From: Prochlorococcus marinus CUG1438
GTDB taxonomy: Bacteria > Cyanobacteriota > Cyanobacteriia > PCC-6307 > Cyanobiaceae
Assembly: GCA_017644325.1 (NCBI GenBank)
Contig: JAEPLS010000002.1
Location: 347,336-411,335, forward strand
Direction of reading: 5' to 3'
Length of the DNA: 64,000 nucleotides
The position numbers and the translations under genes are program-made. Within the stretch, counting starts at the first letter, position 1. Each line of letters begins with the position of its first letter. The notes under the pieces were generated by a model. It was not told the DNA's origin. It saw only the letters and a program-made list of their open reading frames with translations, and made no database searches. Below are positions 21,314 to 30,790 of this stretch, in pieces.

Positions 21314-21323
21314 TATCAAATAA

Positions 21324-22319
21324 TTATCTAAACATTGAGCTAACTGAACTTTCTTCATGAATTCTCCAAATAGCCTCTCCCAGCATATTCGCAACTGATA
21401 GAACCTGTAACTGGGGAAAACTATTTTTAACCTCAACGGGAATACTATTAGTTACTATAACCTGCTCAAATAAATCCTTAGCACTTAATCTTTCACATGA
21501 AGGTGGAGAGAATACTGCATGCGAGGCACAAGCGAATATTCTTTTAGCACCCTCTTGTTTTAATAGGTTCGCTCCAGAACAAATTGTGCCTCCAGTATCT
21601 ATCATATCGTCAATTAAGATAGCTGTTTTACCTCTAACTTCTCCAATTACTGTTAAGCTTTCAGCAACATTATGACCTGCTCTTCTTTTATCAATTATTG
21701 CTAGGGGAGCATCATTCATTTGTTTTGCAAATGCTCTTGCTCTAGCAACTCCCCCTACATCAGGAGAAACAACAACAACTTCTTTTAAATTTAAAGTTTC
21801 TAAATAATCTACTAAAACCGGTGAACCGTAAATATGATCACATGGAATGTCAAAATAACCTTGTATTTGAGCCGAATGCAAATCCATTGCTAGAACTCTA
21901 TCGACTCCCGATTTCTCAAGTAAATTAGCAGTAAGTTTTGCGGTTATGGACTCTCTCCCCGAAGTCTTTCTATCTGCCCTCGCATATCCAAAATAAGGAA
22001 TTACTGCTGTTATTTGCCTGGCAGATGCCCTCTTGCAGGCATCAACCATAATCATTAATTCCATTAAACTATCGTTTACTGGAGCGCTTGTAGGTTGTAT
22101 TAGGAATACATCACAACCTCTAATTGATTGTTGAATCTGAACATAAAGTTCTCCATCTGCAAATCTTTTGGATATTAAGGGTACATTTTCTATCCCAAGG
22201 TATGATGCAATTTCTTCGGCTAATCTAGGATTGGTTGTTCCGCTTACAAGCCTTAATCTACTGTTTGTTAGATTAAAGTTCGATTCTTTATTTTGCACTG
22301 CCGTGATGAAACTTGTCAC
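21324..22319 (-). CDS. prs: ribose-phosphate pyrophosphokinase (PRPP synthase)
   Basis: It makes 5-phosphoribosyl-1-diphosphate from ribose-5-phosphate and ATP for nucleotide, His and Trp synthesis. The ATP-binding region FADGELYVQIQQSIRG, the flexible-loop region YARADRKTSGRE, the VSPDVGGVARARAFAKQM segment and the PRPP loop ILIDDMIDTGGTIC are all intact. Length 331 aa is normal. It is transcribed away from malQ across about 250 bp of AT-rich sequence in which I see no further gene, only presumed divergent promoters. Confidence 0.96.
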   Translation of the reverse strand: MTSFITAVQNKESNFNLTNSRLRLVSGTTNPRLAEEIASYLGIENVPLISKRFADGELYVQIQQSIRGCDVFLIQPTSAPVNDSLMELMIMVDACKRASARQITAVIPYFGYARADRKTSGRESITAKLTANLLEKSGVDRVLAMDLHSAQIQGYFDIPCDHIYGSPVLVDYLETLNLKEVVVVSPDVGGVARARAFAKQMNDAPLAIIDKRRAGHNVAESLTVIGEVRGKTAILIDDMIDTGGTICSGANLLKQEGAKRIFACASHAVFSPPSCERLSAKDLFEQVIVTNSIPVEVKNSFPQLQVLSVANMLGEAIWRIHEESSVSSMFR

Positions 22320-22572
22320 GAAATTAGCACTGTAAAACTATATCTTTATCGTAGTCGGTTCTGTGAATTTCGCAAAAGATAATGCCTAGATCTTTTCAAA
22401 AGTCACATCTCTTAAGCAAAAACTCAAAAAAGGTTGAATAAAATCATAATTAACTTTAAATTCCTTATGAAATTAATCAGAATTATTTGTCAAATAAAAA
22501 GAATTTGTATATCGTTGAATTTAAAGAATTAATAACAATTAAATTTTAAAGACTAAAGTTATAACTAAATTG

Positions 22573-24093
22573 ATGGCTATTAAAACAATTCTTTCAAAAA
22601 AATCATTAGGTATACTTATGCATCCCACATCTATTCCAGGTGGGATAATATGTGGAACTTTTGGAAGAGGTGCTAAAGATTGGATAAAAAAGCTCCATAA
22701 ATATGGGATTGAATACTGGCAATTTTTACCTCTTTCACCCACCGACTCTACAGGATCTCCATATAGTTCACCATCAAGTTTTGCCCTAAACCCATGGTTT
22801 CTTGATGTAGAAAATTTAATCGAGAAAGGTTTTATATTTATTATTAATAAAGAAGAATTAGAACTAATAAATCAGAAAAAAAATTATTTTGATTTTGATA
22901 TTGCTGATGAATTAACAAAAAAATTAGGTCACCTTCTTTTAAAAGGTTGGAGTTCCCAATCTGAAGAGAGAAAACATAACTTTTATAAATGGCTTAGTAA
23001 TAATTCTTGGGTTGAAGATTATGCAATATTTGTCGTTATTAGAGAGGAATTCAGTATGTTACCTTGGTGGGAATGGCCACATGAATTTAAAACAAAAAAT
23101 AACAAGTTTTTAAAAACATGGACTAAGAAAAAAAAGGAAGAGATACTTATTAAAAAATTAATACAATGGCATTTAGATGAGCAATGGAGGGAAATTAAAA
23201 ACTTTGCAAAATCATTTAATATTAAGCTTATAGGAGATTTGCCCTTTTACGTTTCTAGGGACAGCGTAGACGTATGGAGTAATAAATCTCTATTCTCAAT
23301 ATTTAAAAATGGAGACTTAATATTTCAGAGTGGGGTGCCACCTGATTATTTTTCATCAACAGGACAATTATGGGGTACCCCAACTTACTTTTGGTCAAAA
23401 CATAAGAGGACAAATTTCAATTGGTGGAGGAAAAGATTTATCAGGCAATTTGAACTTGTAGATTTATTAAGATTCGATCATTTCAGAGGTTTAGGAGGTT
23501 ACTGGAGAGTTAGTGGCAACTCTAAATCAGCAATGTTTGGCAAATGGATTAACTCCCCAGGTAGAACACTATTAAAAAAACTAAAAAAAGATTTAGGAGC
23601 TGACTACTTACCAATTATCGCGGAGGATCTGGGAGTTATAACACCAAATATAGAAAAATTAAGAAATGATTTTCAACTGCCTGGTATGAAGATATTACAA
23701 TTCGCTTTTGATGGGAACGAAGATAACCCATATTTACCTAAGAATATTAAAGGAGAAAATTGGGTAGTTTATACTGGTACTCATGACAACTCTACTTCCA
23801 TCTCATGGTGGGGGTTTTTAGACGAAGAATCTAAAAAAAGAATTAAAGATGAGTATAAATTTTCAGAAAATCCTTCTACGAGTTTAATTAAAATAGGAAT
23901 GGAAACAAATGCTAATCTCTTCATCGCTCCAATACAAGATATATTATCTCTGGATGACTCAAGTAGATTAAATAAACCTGGTACTACAAAAAATAACTGG
24001 AGATGGAAGTTAGATCAAACTTTGGAAGAGATAGAAGACGATCTTAGAAAGTTTGGTGAACTAGGTAATAATTTTGGGAGAACAAGGAAATAG
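22573..24093 (+). CDS. malQ: 4-alpha-glucanotransferase (amylomaltase)
   Basis: GH77 enzyme that transfers maltosyl or longer units between alpha-1,4-glucans in glycogen turnover. Visible motifs are PLSPTDSTGSPYSSPSSFALN near the N-terminus, DLLRFDHFRGLGGYWRV with the nucleophile Asp, IAEDLGVITPNIEKLR with the acid/base Glu, and VVYTGTHDNSTSISWW. I start it at the ATG at 22573. A TTG one codon upstream (22570) would extend it by one residue, but the ATG is the natural choice. Length 506 aa is typical. It converges on the RodZ-like gene with a 14-bp gap. Confidence 0.95.
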   Translation: MAIKTILSKKSLGILMHPTSIPGGIICGTFGRGAKDWIKKLHKYGIEYWQFLPLSPTDSTGSPYSSPSSFALNPWFLDVENLIEKGFIFIINKEELELINQKKNYFDFDIADELTKKLGHLLLKGWSSQSEERKHNFYKWLSNNSWVEDYAIFVVIREEFSMLPWWEWPHEFKTKNNKFLKTWTKKKKEEILIKKLIQWHLDEQWREIKNFAKSFNIKLIGDLPFYVSRDSVDVWSNKSLFSIFKNGDLIFQSGVPPDYFSSTGQLWGTPTYFWSKHKRTNFNWWRKRFIRQFELVDLLRFDHFRGLGGYWRVSGNSKSAMFGKWINSPGRTLLKKLKKDLGADYLPIIAEDLGVITPNIEKLRNDFQLPGMKILQFAFDGNEDNPYLPKNIKGENWVVYTGTHDNSTSISWWGFLDEESKKRIKDEYKFSENPSTSLIKIGMETNANLFIAPIQDILSLDDSSRLNKPGTTKNNWRWKLDQTLEEIEDDLRKFGELGNNFGRTRK

Positions 24094-24107
24094 TTAATAA
24101 TAGAAGC

Positions 24108-24602
24108 TTATTGATCAATAATCTTATTTTCAATATTTTGAATCTCAATAACATTCACATTTAAAATAAAGTATCTCTTTAACACAAAAATAGTTAGAAC
24201 TAATATAAAAAAATACAAAAATGTTCCCTGCCAGGTATTTATAAGGTCAAATTTGCTGAAAAGAAAATCCCTTTTTTCTCTCTTAAAAGTTTCTCTTTTT
24301 CTAGTTGATAATTCAAGTAATGTATTTTTTTTAAATTCTAAACATTCCTCCAATTTAATTAATATAGATCTTATGAATGGATGATTTGGCCTGATATTTT
24401 CATTATTATTTTCAATAGAATCTATTGTTTGTATAGGAATTTTTGAAATAAATGACAATTCTTGTATAGTTAGTTTTTGTTTTATTCTTGCCTCTTTCAC
24501 TAACTTCGCAATTTCTCCATAATTATCAAATTCCTCTTGATCCAAATGTTTCTTATTTTCAACTTTTTTATTAAACAAAAATATACTTCTCAAAATATCC
24601 AT
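24108..24602 (-). CDS. RodZ-like helix-turn-helix membrane protein
   Basis: The protein has a cytoplasmic helix-turn-helix of the HTH_25 type at about residues 28-85 (LVKEARIKQKLTIQELSFIS, then IPIQTIDSIENN). A very basic stretch (about 100-112) follows, then a single membrane helix near 126-144. This is the layout of RodZ, the MreB-linked cell-shape protein, but the periplasmic domain is reduced to about 20 residues. Role in cell shape is inference. There is no Shine-Dalgarno before its ATG. A 36-codon ORF ends inside its first codons (overlap 24590-24602), which suggests translational coupling. Confidence 0.68.
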   Translation of the reverse strand: MDILRSIFLFNKKVENKKHLDQEEFDNYGEIAKLVKEARIKQKLTIQELSFISKIPIQTIDSIENNNENIRPNHPFIRSILIKLEECLEFKKNTLLELSTRKRETFKREKRDFLFSKFDLINTWQGTFLYFFILVLTIFVLKRYFILNVNVIEIQNIENKIIDQ

Positions 24603-24700
24603 AATACTTGCTCAAACTTTTTGTTAAATGTTAATGTCTCCTCACCTTCAATAAGTTCATCAAGTGGAATATTAAAAAATTGAATTATACGGCTTCTCAT
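24590..24700 (-). CDS. 36-residue ORF upstream of and overlapping the RodZ-like gene
   Basis: An ATG at 24698-24700 opens a frame of 36 codons ending in TGA at 24590-24592. The peptide begins MRSRIIQFFNIPLDELIEGE and ends in EQVLWIF. It occupies most of the 181-bp gap between the UbiB-type kinase gene and the RodZ-like gene. It overlaps the latter's start by 13 nt in another frame. The composition (amphipathic start, acidic middle) is protein-like, but length alone makes chance possible and no Shine-Dalgarno is seen. It could be a leader peptide setting translation of the downstream gene. Confidence 0.4.
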   Translation of the reverse strand: MRSRIIQFFNIPLDELIEGEETLTFNKKFEQVLWIF

Positions 24701-24783
24701 TTTTTTAAAATAAGATCTTTGTTTAATTTAAATCAATTAACAAATTAAAAATAATTAGTTAATTACCTGAAATAAATAAAAAG

Positions 24784-26439
24784 CTAAACTGAAGTAATAA
24801 TATTTTGAACCGCGCTTTTGGCAATATTTAAAGGGCTAAATGTATCTCTAATTAAAATAATAAGTTTTTTTGCATCACTAAGTTCTAATTTGTCATCTTT
24901 GATAAGGCTTAAAAGAAGATTCTTTCGAACTTCTGATCCTTGTTTACTAATAAATAATTTTAGTCCAGCATTGGCTACTGGTATAAGATCAGAATTAATA
25001 TTCTCAGAATCCTTAAATAAAATATTTAATAAGCTTTCAACCTTCTCTATTTGAATTCGGCCTTCATTATCAAAAACAACTTCTAAAAGTATTTCTAAAA
25101 TTTCCTCAGAATTATCGGTAAGAAGTTTTTTTGCAATGTAAGGATAGGCTATTTTTAAAATTTTAAATTCAGGATCTAGTCTTAGTGCCAAACCCTCTTG
25201 ACTAACAACAGCTCTTATTATTAAGGCAAACCTACTAGGCACTCTAAATGGATAAGAGTACATAAGTTTTGAAAACTTATCAGTTACGTTTTTAAGATTA
25301 AAATTACCAACCTCAGCACTTAAGGAATCACCTAGAACTTCTTTTAATGGTGTGACAAGTTTTTGAAGGTCTTGATCTTTGGTTAAAAAACCTAACCTCT
25401 GAAAATCTTGTGCTAGAAGGTAATATTCTTCATTTATTATGTGAACAATTGCCTTTATAAGAGTAAGTCTATCTGAGTTTGTGATTTCATCCATCATTCC
25501 GAAATCAACATAAGCTAAATTCCCACAGTCTGAATCCCCCCCCTTCAGCGCAAACATATTTCCAGGATGTGGATCTGCATGAAAATATCCATATTCAAAT
25601 AATTGCTGTAAGCCACTAATTACACAAGTTTTTATAAAAGAGGAAGGTATTAAGTTGTTTTGCTCCAACAAAGCCCGATCTCTTAACTTGACTCCATCAA
25701 TCCAAGAGGTTGTAATAATCCTTTTAGATGAAAACTTTTTTTCAAATTTAGGTATAAAAACGTTAGGATTTTCCTTGAAAAAACCTGCAAACTTCAAAGC
25801 ATTTTCACCCTCTTTTTCATAATCAATTTCATCAAAAAGAGCCTTACCAAATTCGTCTATAATTTCTCCAATTCCAACCCCAATATTTAATGGCAAAAAT
25901 GGGGATAGAAAAGTTGCTAAAAACCTTAAGATCACTACATCTCGTCTTATTAGAAAATACAAATTGGGTCTCTGTACTTTTACAGCCAGATAATTATTAT
26001 CTTTTTTGGCTTTATAGACTTGACCTAAGCTCGCTGACGCAATAGGGCTATCTGGGAACACATCAAATAATTTATTAGCTGGAGCTCCAAGTTCCTCCTC
26101 GATTATTTTTAAAGCAATTTTGTGTTCAAAGGGTGGGAGATTATCCTGTAAATTGGTTAGCTCTGCAAGCCAATCTTGTCTAACAAGATCCGGCCTAGTT
26201 GAAAGCGCCTGTCCTAATTTTATAAAACATGGCCCTAAATTTGTTATTACATCGAAAAGATATTTTGAGAGATTTTTCTGTACATTTTTATTTTTACTGT
26301 TACCTTGAAAAAGTATTCTTAAAAAAAGAAAAAAAATAGTTAAAAGGATATATAAAGCTCTTGGTATAAAAATCCATGGTCTCAAAATCAACCAAATTAA
26401 GTTTCCTGTTGCTGAATATTTTGTATAAGGACTCGTCAT
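24784..26439 (-). CDS. ABC1/AarF/UbiB-family atypical kinase
   Basis: A member of the UbiB/ABC1 protein-kinase-like family, whose members support quinone or prenyl-lipid metabolism in bacteria, mitochondria and plastids. Visible blocks are the KxGQ-type motif FIKLGQALSTRPD, IASASLGQVYKAK with the alanine-rich nucleotide loop, the AVKVQRP lysine, the catalytic FHADPHPGNMF and the metal-binding VDFGMMDE. A hydrophobic stretch near residues 20-45 may anchor it to the membrane. Length is 551 aa. Cyanobacteria carry several paralogues; the exact lipid target is unknown. Divergent from the decarboxylase gene (65 bp). Confidence 0.88.
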   Translation of the reverse strand: MTSPYTKYSATGNLIWLILRPWIFIPRALYILLTIFFLFLRILFQGNSKNKNVQKNLSKYLFDVITNLGPCFIKLGQALSTRPDLVRQDWLAELTNLQDNLPPFEHKIALKIIEEELGAPANKLFDVFPDSPIASASLGQVYKAKKDNNYLAVKVQRPNLYFLIRRDVVILRFLATFLSPFLPLNIGVGIGEIIDEFGKALFDEIDYEKEGENALKFAGFFKENPNVFIPKFEKKFSSKRIITTSWIDGVKLRDRALLEQNNLIPSSFIKTCVISGLQQLFEYGYFHADPHPGNMFALKGGDSDCGNLAYVDFGMMDEITNSDRLTLIKAIVHIINEEYYLLAQDFQRLGFLTKDQDLQKLVTPLKEVLGDSLSAEVGNFNLKNVTDKFSKLMYSYPFRVPSRFALIIRAVVSQEGLALRLDPEFKILKIAYPYIAKKLLTDNSEEILEILLEVVFDNEGRIQIEKVESLLNILFKDSENINSDLIPVANAGLKLFISKQGSEVRKNLLLSLIKDDKLELSDAKKLIILIRDTFSPLNIAKSAVQNIITSV

Positions 26440-26504
26440 TAAAGTTTAAAAAATATCAAAAAAGGGTCTAATCAAACACATTCTATATCTGTCGATAATA
26501 CTTT

Positions 26505-27896
26505 ATGAGCATTTCATCTTTTCTAACTAAAAAGTTTTTAAAGTCACTTTTCTTTCCCGCGCATAATAGGGGAGAGGCGTTACCCAGGAAATTAGTAAAA
26601 TTACTTAATAATCCACCTGGTCATTGGGACTTACCTGAACTACCAGAAATAGGCTCACCATTATCCAAAAGCGGATTAATTGCCAAATCACAAAGAGAAT
26701 TCTCTGAAAAGTTTATGGTGAAAGGATGCTTTTTTGGAGTTAATGGAGCCTCGGGGTTAATACAATCTGCTTTGATTGCTATGGCGAATCCAGGAGAAGC
26801 TATTTTAATGCCTAGAAATGTTCATATAAGTGTCATAAAAACTTGTGCGATGCAAAACATAATTCCAATATTCTTTGACCTGGAATTTTCTTCAGAAACA
26901 GGTCATCACAAACCAATAACTAAGAATTGGTTGAAAAATATTTTTAAAAAAATTAATTTTAATGAGGAAAAAGTTGTAGGAGTTATTCTTGTAAGTCCCT
27001 CTTATCATGGTTATGCAGGAGATCTAGAACCATTAATAGATCTTTGTCATCAAAAAAAATTACCTGTTTTGGTTGACGAAGCCCATGGTTCTTATTTTCT
27101 TTTTTGTAAAAATCTTGATTTACCAAAATCTGCTTTATTATCTAACGCTGATTTAGTCATCCACTCATTACATAAGTCTCTTAACGGATTAACTCAAACA
27201 GCGGTGCTGTGGTACAAGGGAGATCTAGTTAATGAGCAAAATTTAATTAAAAGTATAAATTTGCTTCAAACTACCAGTCCAAGTTCCTTATTACTTTCTT
27301 CTTGTGAAGAATCTATAAAAGACTGGCTTAACAAAAAAAGTTTATCAAAATATCAAAAAAGAATTTTAGAAGCAAAAAGTATCTACAAGAAATTAATTAA
27401 CAAGAATATCCCTCTTATTGAAACCCAAGATCCTTTAAAAATAATATTAAATACATCTAAGGTTGGTATTGATGGTTTCACAGCTGACAATTTTTTTTAT
27501 AAAAATGGCCTTATTGCTGAATTGCCAGAAATGACATCCCTCACTTTTTGCTTAGGATTTGCAATTCAAAATGATTTTGTTAATTTATTTGAAAAGTTAT
27601 GGAATAGATTACTATTACATTCCAAAAGAACAAAAAATATTAAAGTGTTGCAATCTCCCTTCAAGTTAGTTCAGAAACCAGAGATTGAAATTGGCATTGC
27701 TTGGAGAAGTAAAACTCAAAGTATTCCTTTCTCACAGTCATTAAATAAAATTTCTGGAGATATTATTTGTCCTTATCCTCCGGGGATACCTCTACTAGTT
27801 CCTGGAGAAAGGATAGACCTTGATAGGTTTAACTGGATAAAAAATCAAAGTGCATATAATAAAGATCTGGTAGATTTTAATATAGGAGTTATCTAA
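26505..27896 (+). CDS. short Orn/Lys/Arg decarboxylase-family PLP enzyme
   Basis: A fold-type I PLP-dependent decarboxylase. The N-terminal PPGHWDLPELPEIGSPL and FFGVNGASGLIQSALIA bind substrate/PLP, VDEAHGSYF holds the PLP-nitrogen Asp, and HSLHKSLNGLTQTA carries the Schiff-base lysine. The end (DIICPYPPGIPLLVPGE) is the conserved C-terminal motif. At 463 aa it lacks the wing domain of the long inducible enterobacterial enzymes and matches the short cyanobacterial/Gram-positive type. The substrate (arginine, lysine or ornithine) cannot be told from sequence; arginine decarboxylation to agmatine is plausible. cdsA follows after 15 bp. Confidence 0.85.
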   Translation: MSISSFLTKKFLKSLFFPAHNRGEALPRKLVKLLNNPPGHWDLPELPEIGSPLSKSGLIAKSQREFSEKFMVKGCFFGVNGASGLIQSALIAMANPGEAILMPRNVHISVIKTCAMQNIIPIFFDLEFSSETGHHKPITKNWLKNIFKKINFNEEKVVGVILVSPSYHGYAGDLEPLIDLCHQKKLPVLVDEAHGSYFLFCKNLDLPKSALLSNADLVIHSLHKSLNGLTQTAVLWYKGDLVNEQNLIKSINLLQTTSPSSLLLSSCEESIKDWLNKKSLSKYQKRILEAKSIYKKLINKNIPLIETQDPLKIILNTSKVGIDGFTADNFFYKNGLIAELPEMTSLTFCLGFAIQNDFVNLFEKLWNRLLLHSKRTKNIKVLQSPFKLVQKPEIEIGIAWRSKTQSIPFSQSLNKISGDIICPYPPGIPLLVPGERIDLDRFNWIKNQSAYNKDLVDFNIGVI

Positions 27897-27911
27897 ACTT
27901 AGAAATCTGAT

Positions 27912-28769
27912 ATGAGATTAAGAAGCGGATTACTTATAGGAATTTTTGGTTTAATTGTTGTTTTACTGGGAGGATGGTTTTTTACATTAGCAATTGCATT
28001 ACTTACTTATTTAGCATTATTAGAGTTTTTTCGTATGGCTGAATTTAAAGGGATAAAACCAGCAACAAAAACTACATTATTTTCATGCTTAGTAATTATA
28101 GTTACTACTTATCTTGAGACCATAGGTTTGCTTGAAGGTGAGATATCAAATTCAATTTTACCTGTCTGTTCAGTTGGAATATGCACATGGTTACTTTTAC
28201 AACCAAAATCTGGAACGATTTCAGATATCGCAGCCTCAATTTTTGGTTTATTTTATTTGGGTTTCCTACCCAGCTACTGGATTAAGTTAAGAGGATTAGA
28301 ATCAGTTGTATTAAGTTCAAATCAAAATTTTATTTCTCTTGAAAGTTTGTCAAATACTAGAGGACTTCATTTAACTTTAACTTCTTGTTTTTTAATTGTT
28401 GCTAGTGATATTGGATCTTATTTTATTGGGAAGTCATTTGGCAAAAGATCCCTGTCTCCAATCTCTCCAAGCAAGACGATAGAGGGTTTAATTGGTGGAA
28501 TAGCTTGCTCAATTTTACTTGCAATTTTCTTTGCATTTTTACTTAATTGGGAGAATCCATTAATGTTTGGAATCTTATATGGAATTTTAATTTCTCTTAT
28601 GGCATTAGTTGGAGATTTAATTGAATCAATGATGAAAAGAGACGCAAAAATAAAAGATTCGGGAACTTTTTTACCAGGACATGGAGGTATTCTTGATCGA
28701 ATTGACAGCTACATCTTTACTCCATCTGTTTTATATTACATCTTTATAATTCTCAAGTATCTTAATTAA
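27912..28769 (+). CDS. cdsA: phosphatidate cytidylyltransferase
   Basis: It makes CDP-diacylglycerol from phosphatidic acid and CTP, feeding phosphatidylglycerol, an essential thylakoid lipid. The polytopic protein (about 6-8 membrane segments) carries the family signature toward the C-terminus: ASDIGSYFIGKSFGKRSLSP and SPSKTIEGLIGG, then LVGDLIESMMKRDAKIKDSG and LPGHGGILDRIDS. These hold the metal-binding and catalytic residues. Length 285 aa is normal. It lies 15 bp after the decarboxylase gene and converges on the alpha/beta hydrolase gene with 8 bp between. Confidence 0.94.
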   Translation: MRLRSGLLIGIFGLIVVLLGGWFFTLAIALLTYLALLEFFRMAEFKGIKPATKTTLFSCLVIIVTTYLETIGLLEGEISNSILPVCSVGICTWLLLQPKSGTISDIAASIFGLFYLGFLPSYWIKLRGLESVVLSSNQNFISLESLSNTRGLHLTLTSCFLIVASDIGSYFIGKSFGKRSLSPISPSKTIEGLIGGIACSILLAIFFAFLLNWENPLMFGILYGILISLMALVGDLIESMMKRDAKIKDSGTFLPGHGGILDRIDSYIFTPSVLYYIFIILKYLN

Positions 28770-28777
28770 GAAATCAC

Positions 28778-29719
28778 TTAATTACAAAAATAATCTTGAA
28801 TTATTTTACTGGACAATGAGGGTAAATCAATATGTGGAAGATGCCCACAATTTTGCAAACCTACAAAATTTAATTTTTTAATTTTTTTTATATTTTTAAT
28901 CTCTTTTTTACCAAGAATACGGTCATTTTCTCCGCAAATAGTTTTAATTGGGATATTTTGAATGTAATTATTAGTGCCGGCAAAACCTCCACTTTTTGCA
29001 AATGATGCAAGTGAATTCCTCCATCCCCTACAACCTAAATGAATTGAAGCAATTTGCTCTTCCATTGCACCAACACATTCATCTGGATAAGCAAATGCTT
29101 GCCTACAAAGACTTCTTCTAACTTGCGGCAATCCTAGAAATGAGGCCCCAATTTGGTTAAGAGGGAAAGGAATATTCTTTGGTTTTCCAAACAAACCGGC
29201 AGGAGATAAAAGAATAATTTTTTCAATAGAATTCGGAATGTCAAAAGCAAGTTGTAGAGCTGTTGATCCTCCCATAGAGGCTCCAATAATTTTGAGATTA
29301 TTAGTAATTTGAAGAGTCTCAAGTATATCAACTAAATATGAAATTATTTTGGAAGGATTGTATTCATTTGAAGCGCATCTAGGACTAAAACCAAAACCTA
29401 GTAAGTCAGGAATTATAACCTTGAAATTCTTTTTTAAAGATTTATATATTCTCCTAAACTCTAGAAAACTACTATCAAAACCATGTAGTAAAAGGATAGG
29501 TTCGCCTTCTCCTCCGATGACAACAGGGAATTTAAGAGAGTTCCAATTTTCACCAAGTTTTATCCACTTTACATCATTTGCCAAATTAATACCTAATGGA
29601 TCCAATAGAGACAATTTGGCATTATCAAAAAAAGCAATGTTCAAATCACTAAATTTTTCAAAATCAGTTTTAGTCAAAAACTTACTATATTTTGATCTTT
29701 GGTTTTTCAAAAGTAGCAA
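28778..29719 (-). CDS. alpha/beta hydrolase
   Basis: An alpha/beta-hydrolase-fold protein of 313 aa. The oxyanion HG motif is LLLHGFDSSFLEFR, the nucleophile elbow is IIGASMGGSTA with Ser, an acid lies in TICGENDRILG, and the catalytic histidine is in LQNCGHLPHIDLPS. The natural substrate is unknown; related cyanobacterial proteins are annotated as esterases or lipases. The start used overlaps the 3' end of the upstream dehydrogenase gene by 35 bp. No other ATG occurs until well inside the domain, so either the overlap is real or a downstream GTG/TTG is used. Confidence 0.83.
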   Translation of the reverse strand: MLLLKNQRSKYSKFLTKTDFEKFSDLNIAFFDNAKLSLLDPLGINLANDVKWIKLGENWNSLKFPVVIGGEGEPILLLHGFDSSFLEFRRIYKSLKKNFKVIIPDLLGFGFSPRCASNEYNPSKIISYLVDILETLQITNNLKIIGASMGGSTALQLAFDIPNSIEKIILLSPAGLFGKPKNIPFPLNQIGASFLGLPQVRRSLCRQAFAYPDECVGAMEEQIASIHLGCRGWRNSLASFAKSGGFAGTNNYIQNIPIKTICGENDRILGKKEIKNIKKIKKLNFVGLQNCGHLPHIDLPSLSSKIIQDYFCN

Positions 29720-30776
29720 TTACCTGAACAATATCCTTTTTACTAATATCAAAGGGCAAGAAGTGAATCTCGGATTTATCTCTACAAGTGAAATCAGCAA
29801 TTTTCTCTAAATTGTTGTTTTCAAAAACATTTATGCCTAATTGTGCAATAGTAGTTGGTAAATGCAAAACTTCCATTAGCTTCAGCAATTGTTTAATTGA
29901 TTGATTAGCTAATTTATTATTATTTTTCATTTCTTCAAGTTTTAGTTGCAATAATAAACCGACTCCAACAATCTCTCCATGAAAGAATTTATTAGGAGTA
30001 ATTATCTGAGTAATTGCATTATGAAGAGCATGTGCCGCAGCTGTCCTACATTTTTCTCCACCAATTCCTCCAACTAGTCCTGCAGTAAGTCCACAAGCTT
30101 CAATTGTATTACTCCAAGAATAATTATTTTTTATTTCATCTTTAAATGCTTTTTCTCCATCTATAAGTAGTTGATCTCTCAGAACTCTAGATATTTGAAT
30201 CGCTTGTTGAACAAGGCCATCATTAATTGTTGAACTAGTTATTGAGGATTCATACCATTTTGCCAAAGCATCTGCTATGCCACTTGCAAGCGTTCTTGAT
30301 GGGGCTGTTTGAATAAATTTATGATCAAATACCAGAACTTTTGGACAAGCACTTAAAGCAACATCCTTGATGAATTGGCCATTTTTTGTATATATGTTTG
30401 ATAAAGCAGTCCAGCCTGCGCATGTAGATGCACTAAGAGGCACTGTAATAGATGGAATATCAAGACTCTCTGCGATGTATTTTCCAGAATCAAGAACTTT
30501 TCCCCCACCCGCTGCTATCACAGAATCATGTTTATTTTTTAAAACTATATTTTTAACTCTTGAGATATCTTCATAACAACAATCAAAATGTAGACAAGCA
30601 GTCCCAGGTTTAAGTTTTTTATTTTCTAAATCACTAAAAATTTTGTTTCTCAGTTTTTGGGTAGAGGAGCTTCTCCCTAAAATCAAAGGGGCTTTAGAGA
30701 ATGAAGAAATGTGAGGTAAAGCTTTCTCCCAAGCATCATTCCCCCTGAATATGATTTCTGGAGAGATTGACTGCAT
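29685..30776 (-). CDS. iron-containing alcohol / glycerol dehydrogenase family protein
   Basis: A GldA-like member of the Fe/Zn-dependent polyol dehydrogenase superfamily. The NAD-binding segment is SVIAAGGGKVLDSGKYIAE, followed by VPLSASTCAGWTALSNIY. Metal-ligand candidates are the Asp in SGIADALAKWYES and histidines in AHALHNAI and FFHGEIVGVGLLLQL. Length 363 aa is normal. It could be a glycerol, glycerol-1-phosphate or related alcohol dehydrogenase, and I cannot choose between them. It lies 14 bp downstream of clpC and overlaps the hydrolase gene by 35 bp, so clpC, this gene and the hydrolase may be one transcript. Confidence 0.8.
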   Translation of the reverse strand: MQSISPEIIFRGNDAWEKALPHISSFSKAPLILGRSSSTQKLRNKIFSDLENKKLKPGTACLHFDCCYEDISRVKNIVLKNKHDSVIAAGGGKVLDSGKYIAESLDIPSITVPLSASTCAGWTALSNIYTKNGQFIKDVALSACPKVLVFDHKFIQTAPSRTLASGIADALAKWYESSITSSTINDGLVQQAIQISRVLRDQLLIDGEKAFKDEIKNNYSWSNTIEACGLTAGLVGGIGGEKCRTAAAHALHNAITQIITPNKFFHGEIVGVGLLLQLKLEEMKNNNKLANQSIKQLLKLMEVLHLPTTIAQLGINVFENNNLEKIADFTCRDKSEIHFLPFDISKKDIVQVIATFEKPKIKI

Positions 30777-30790
30777 ATTTAAGCTAATTA

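Noticed and set aside
29349..29810. Plus-strand open frame of about 153 codons antisense to the hydrolase and dehydrogenase genes
   Set aside because: It lies wholly opposite two genes with intact catalytic motifs, is low in complexity and shows no domain.
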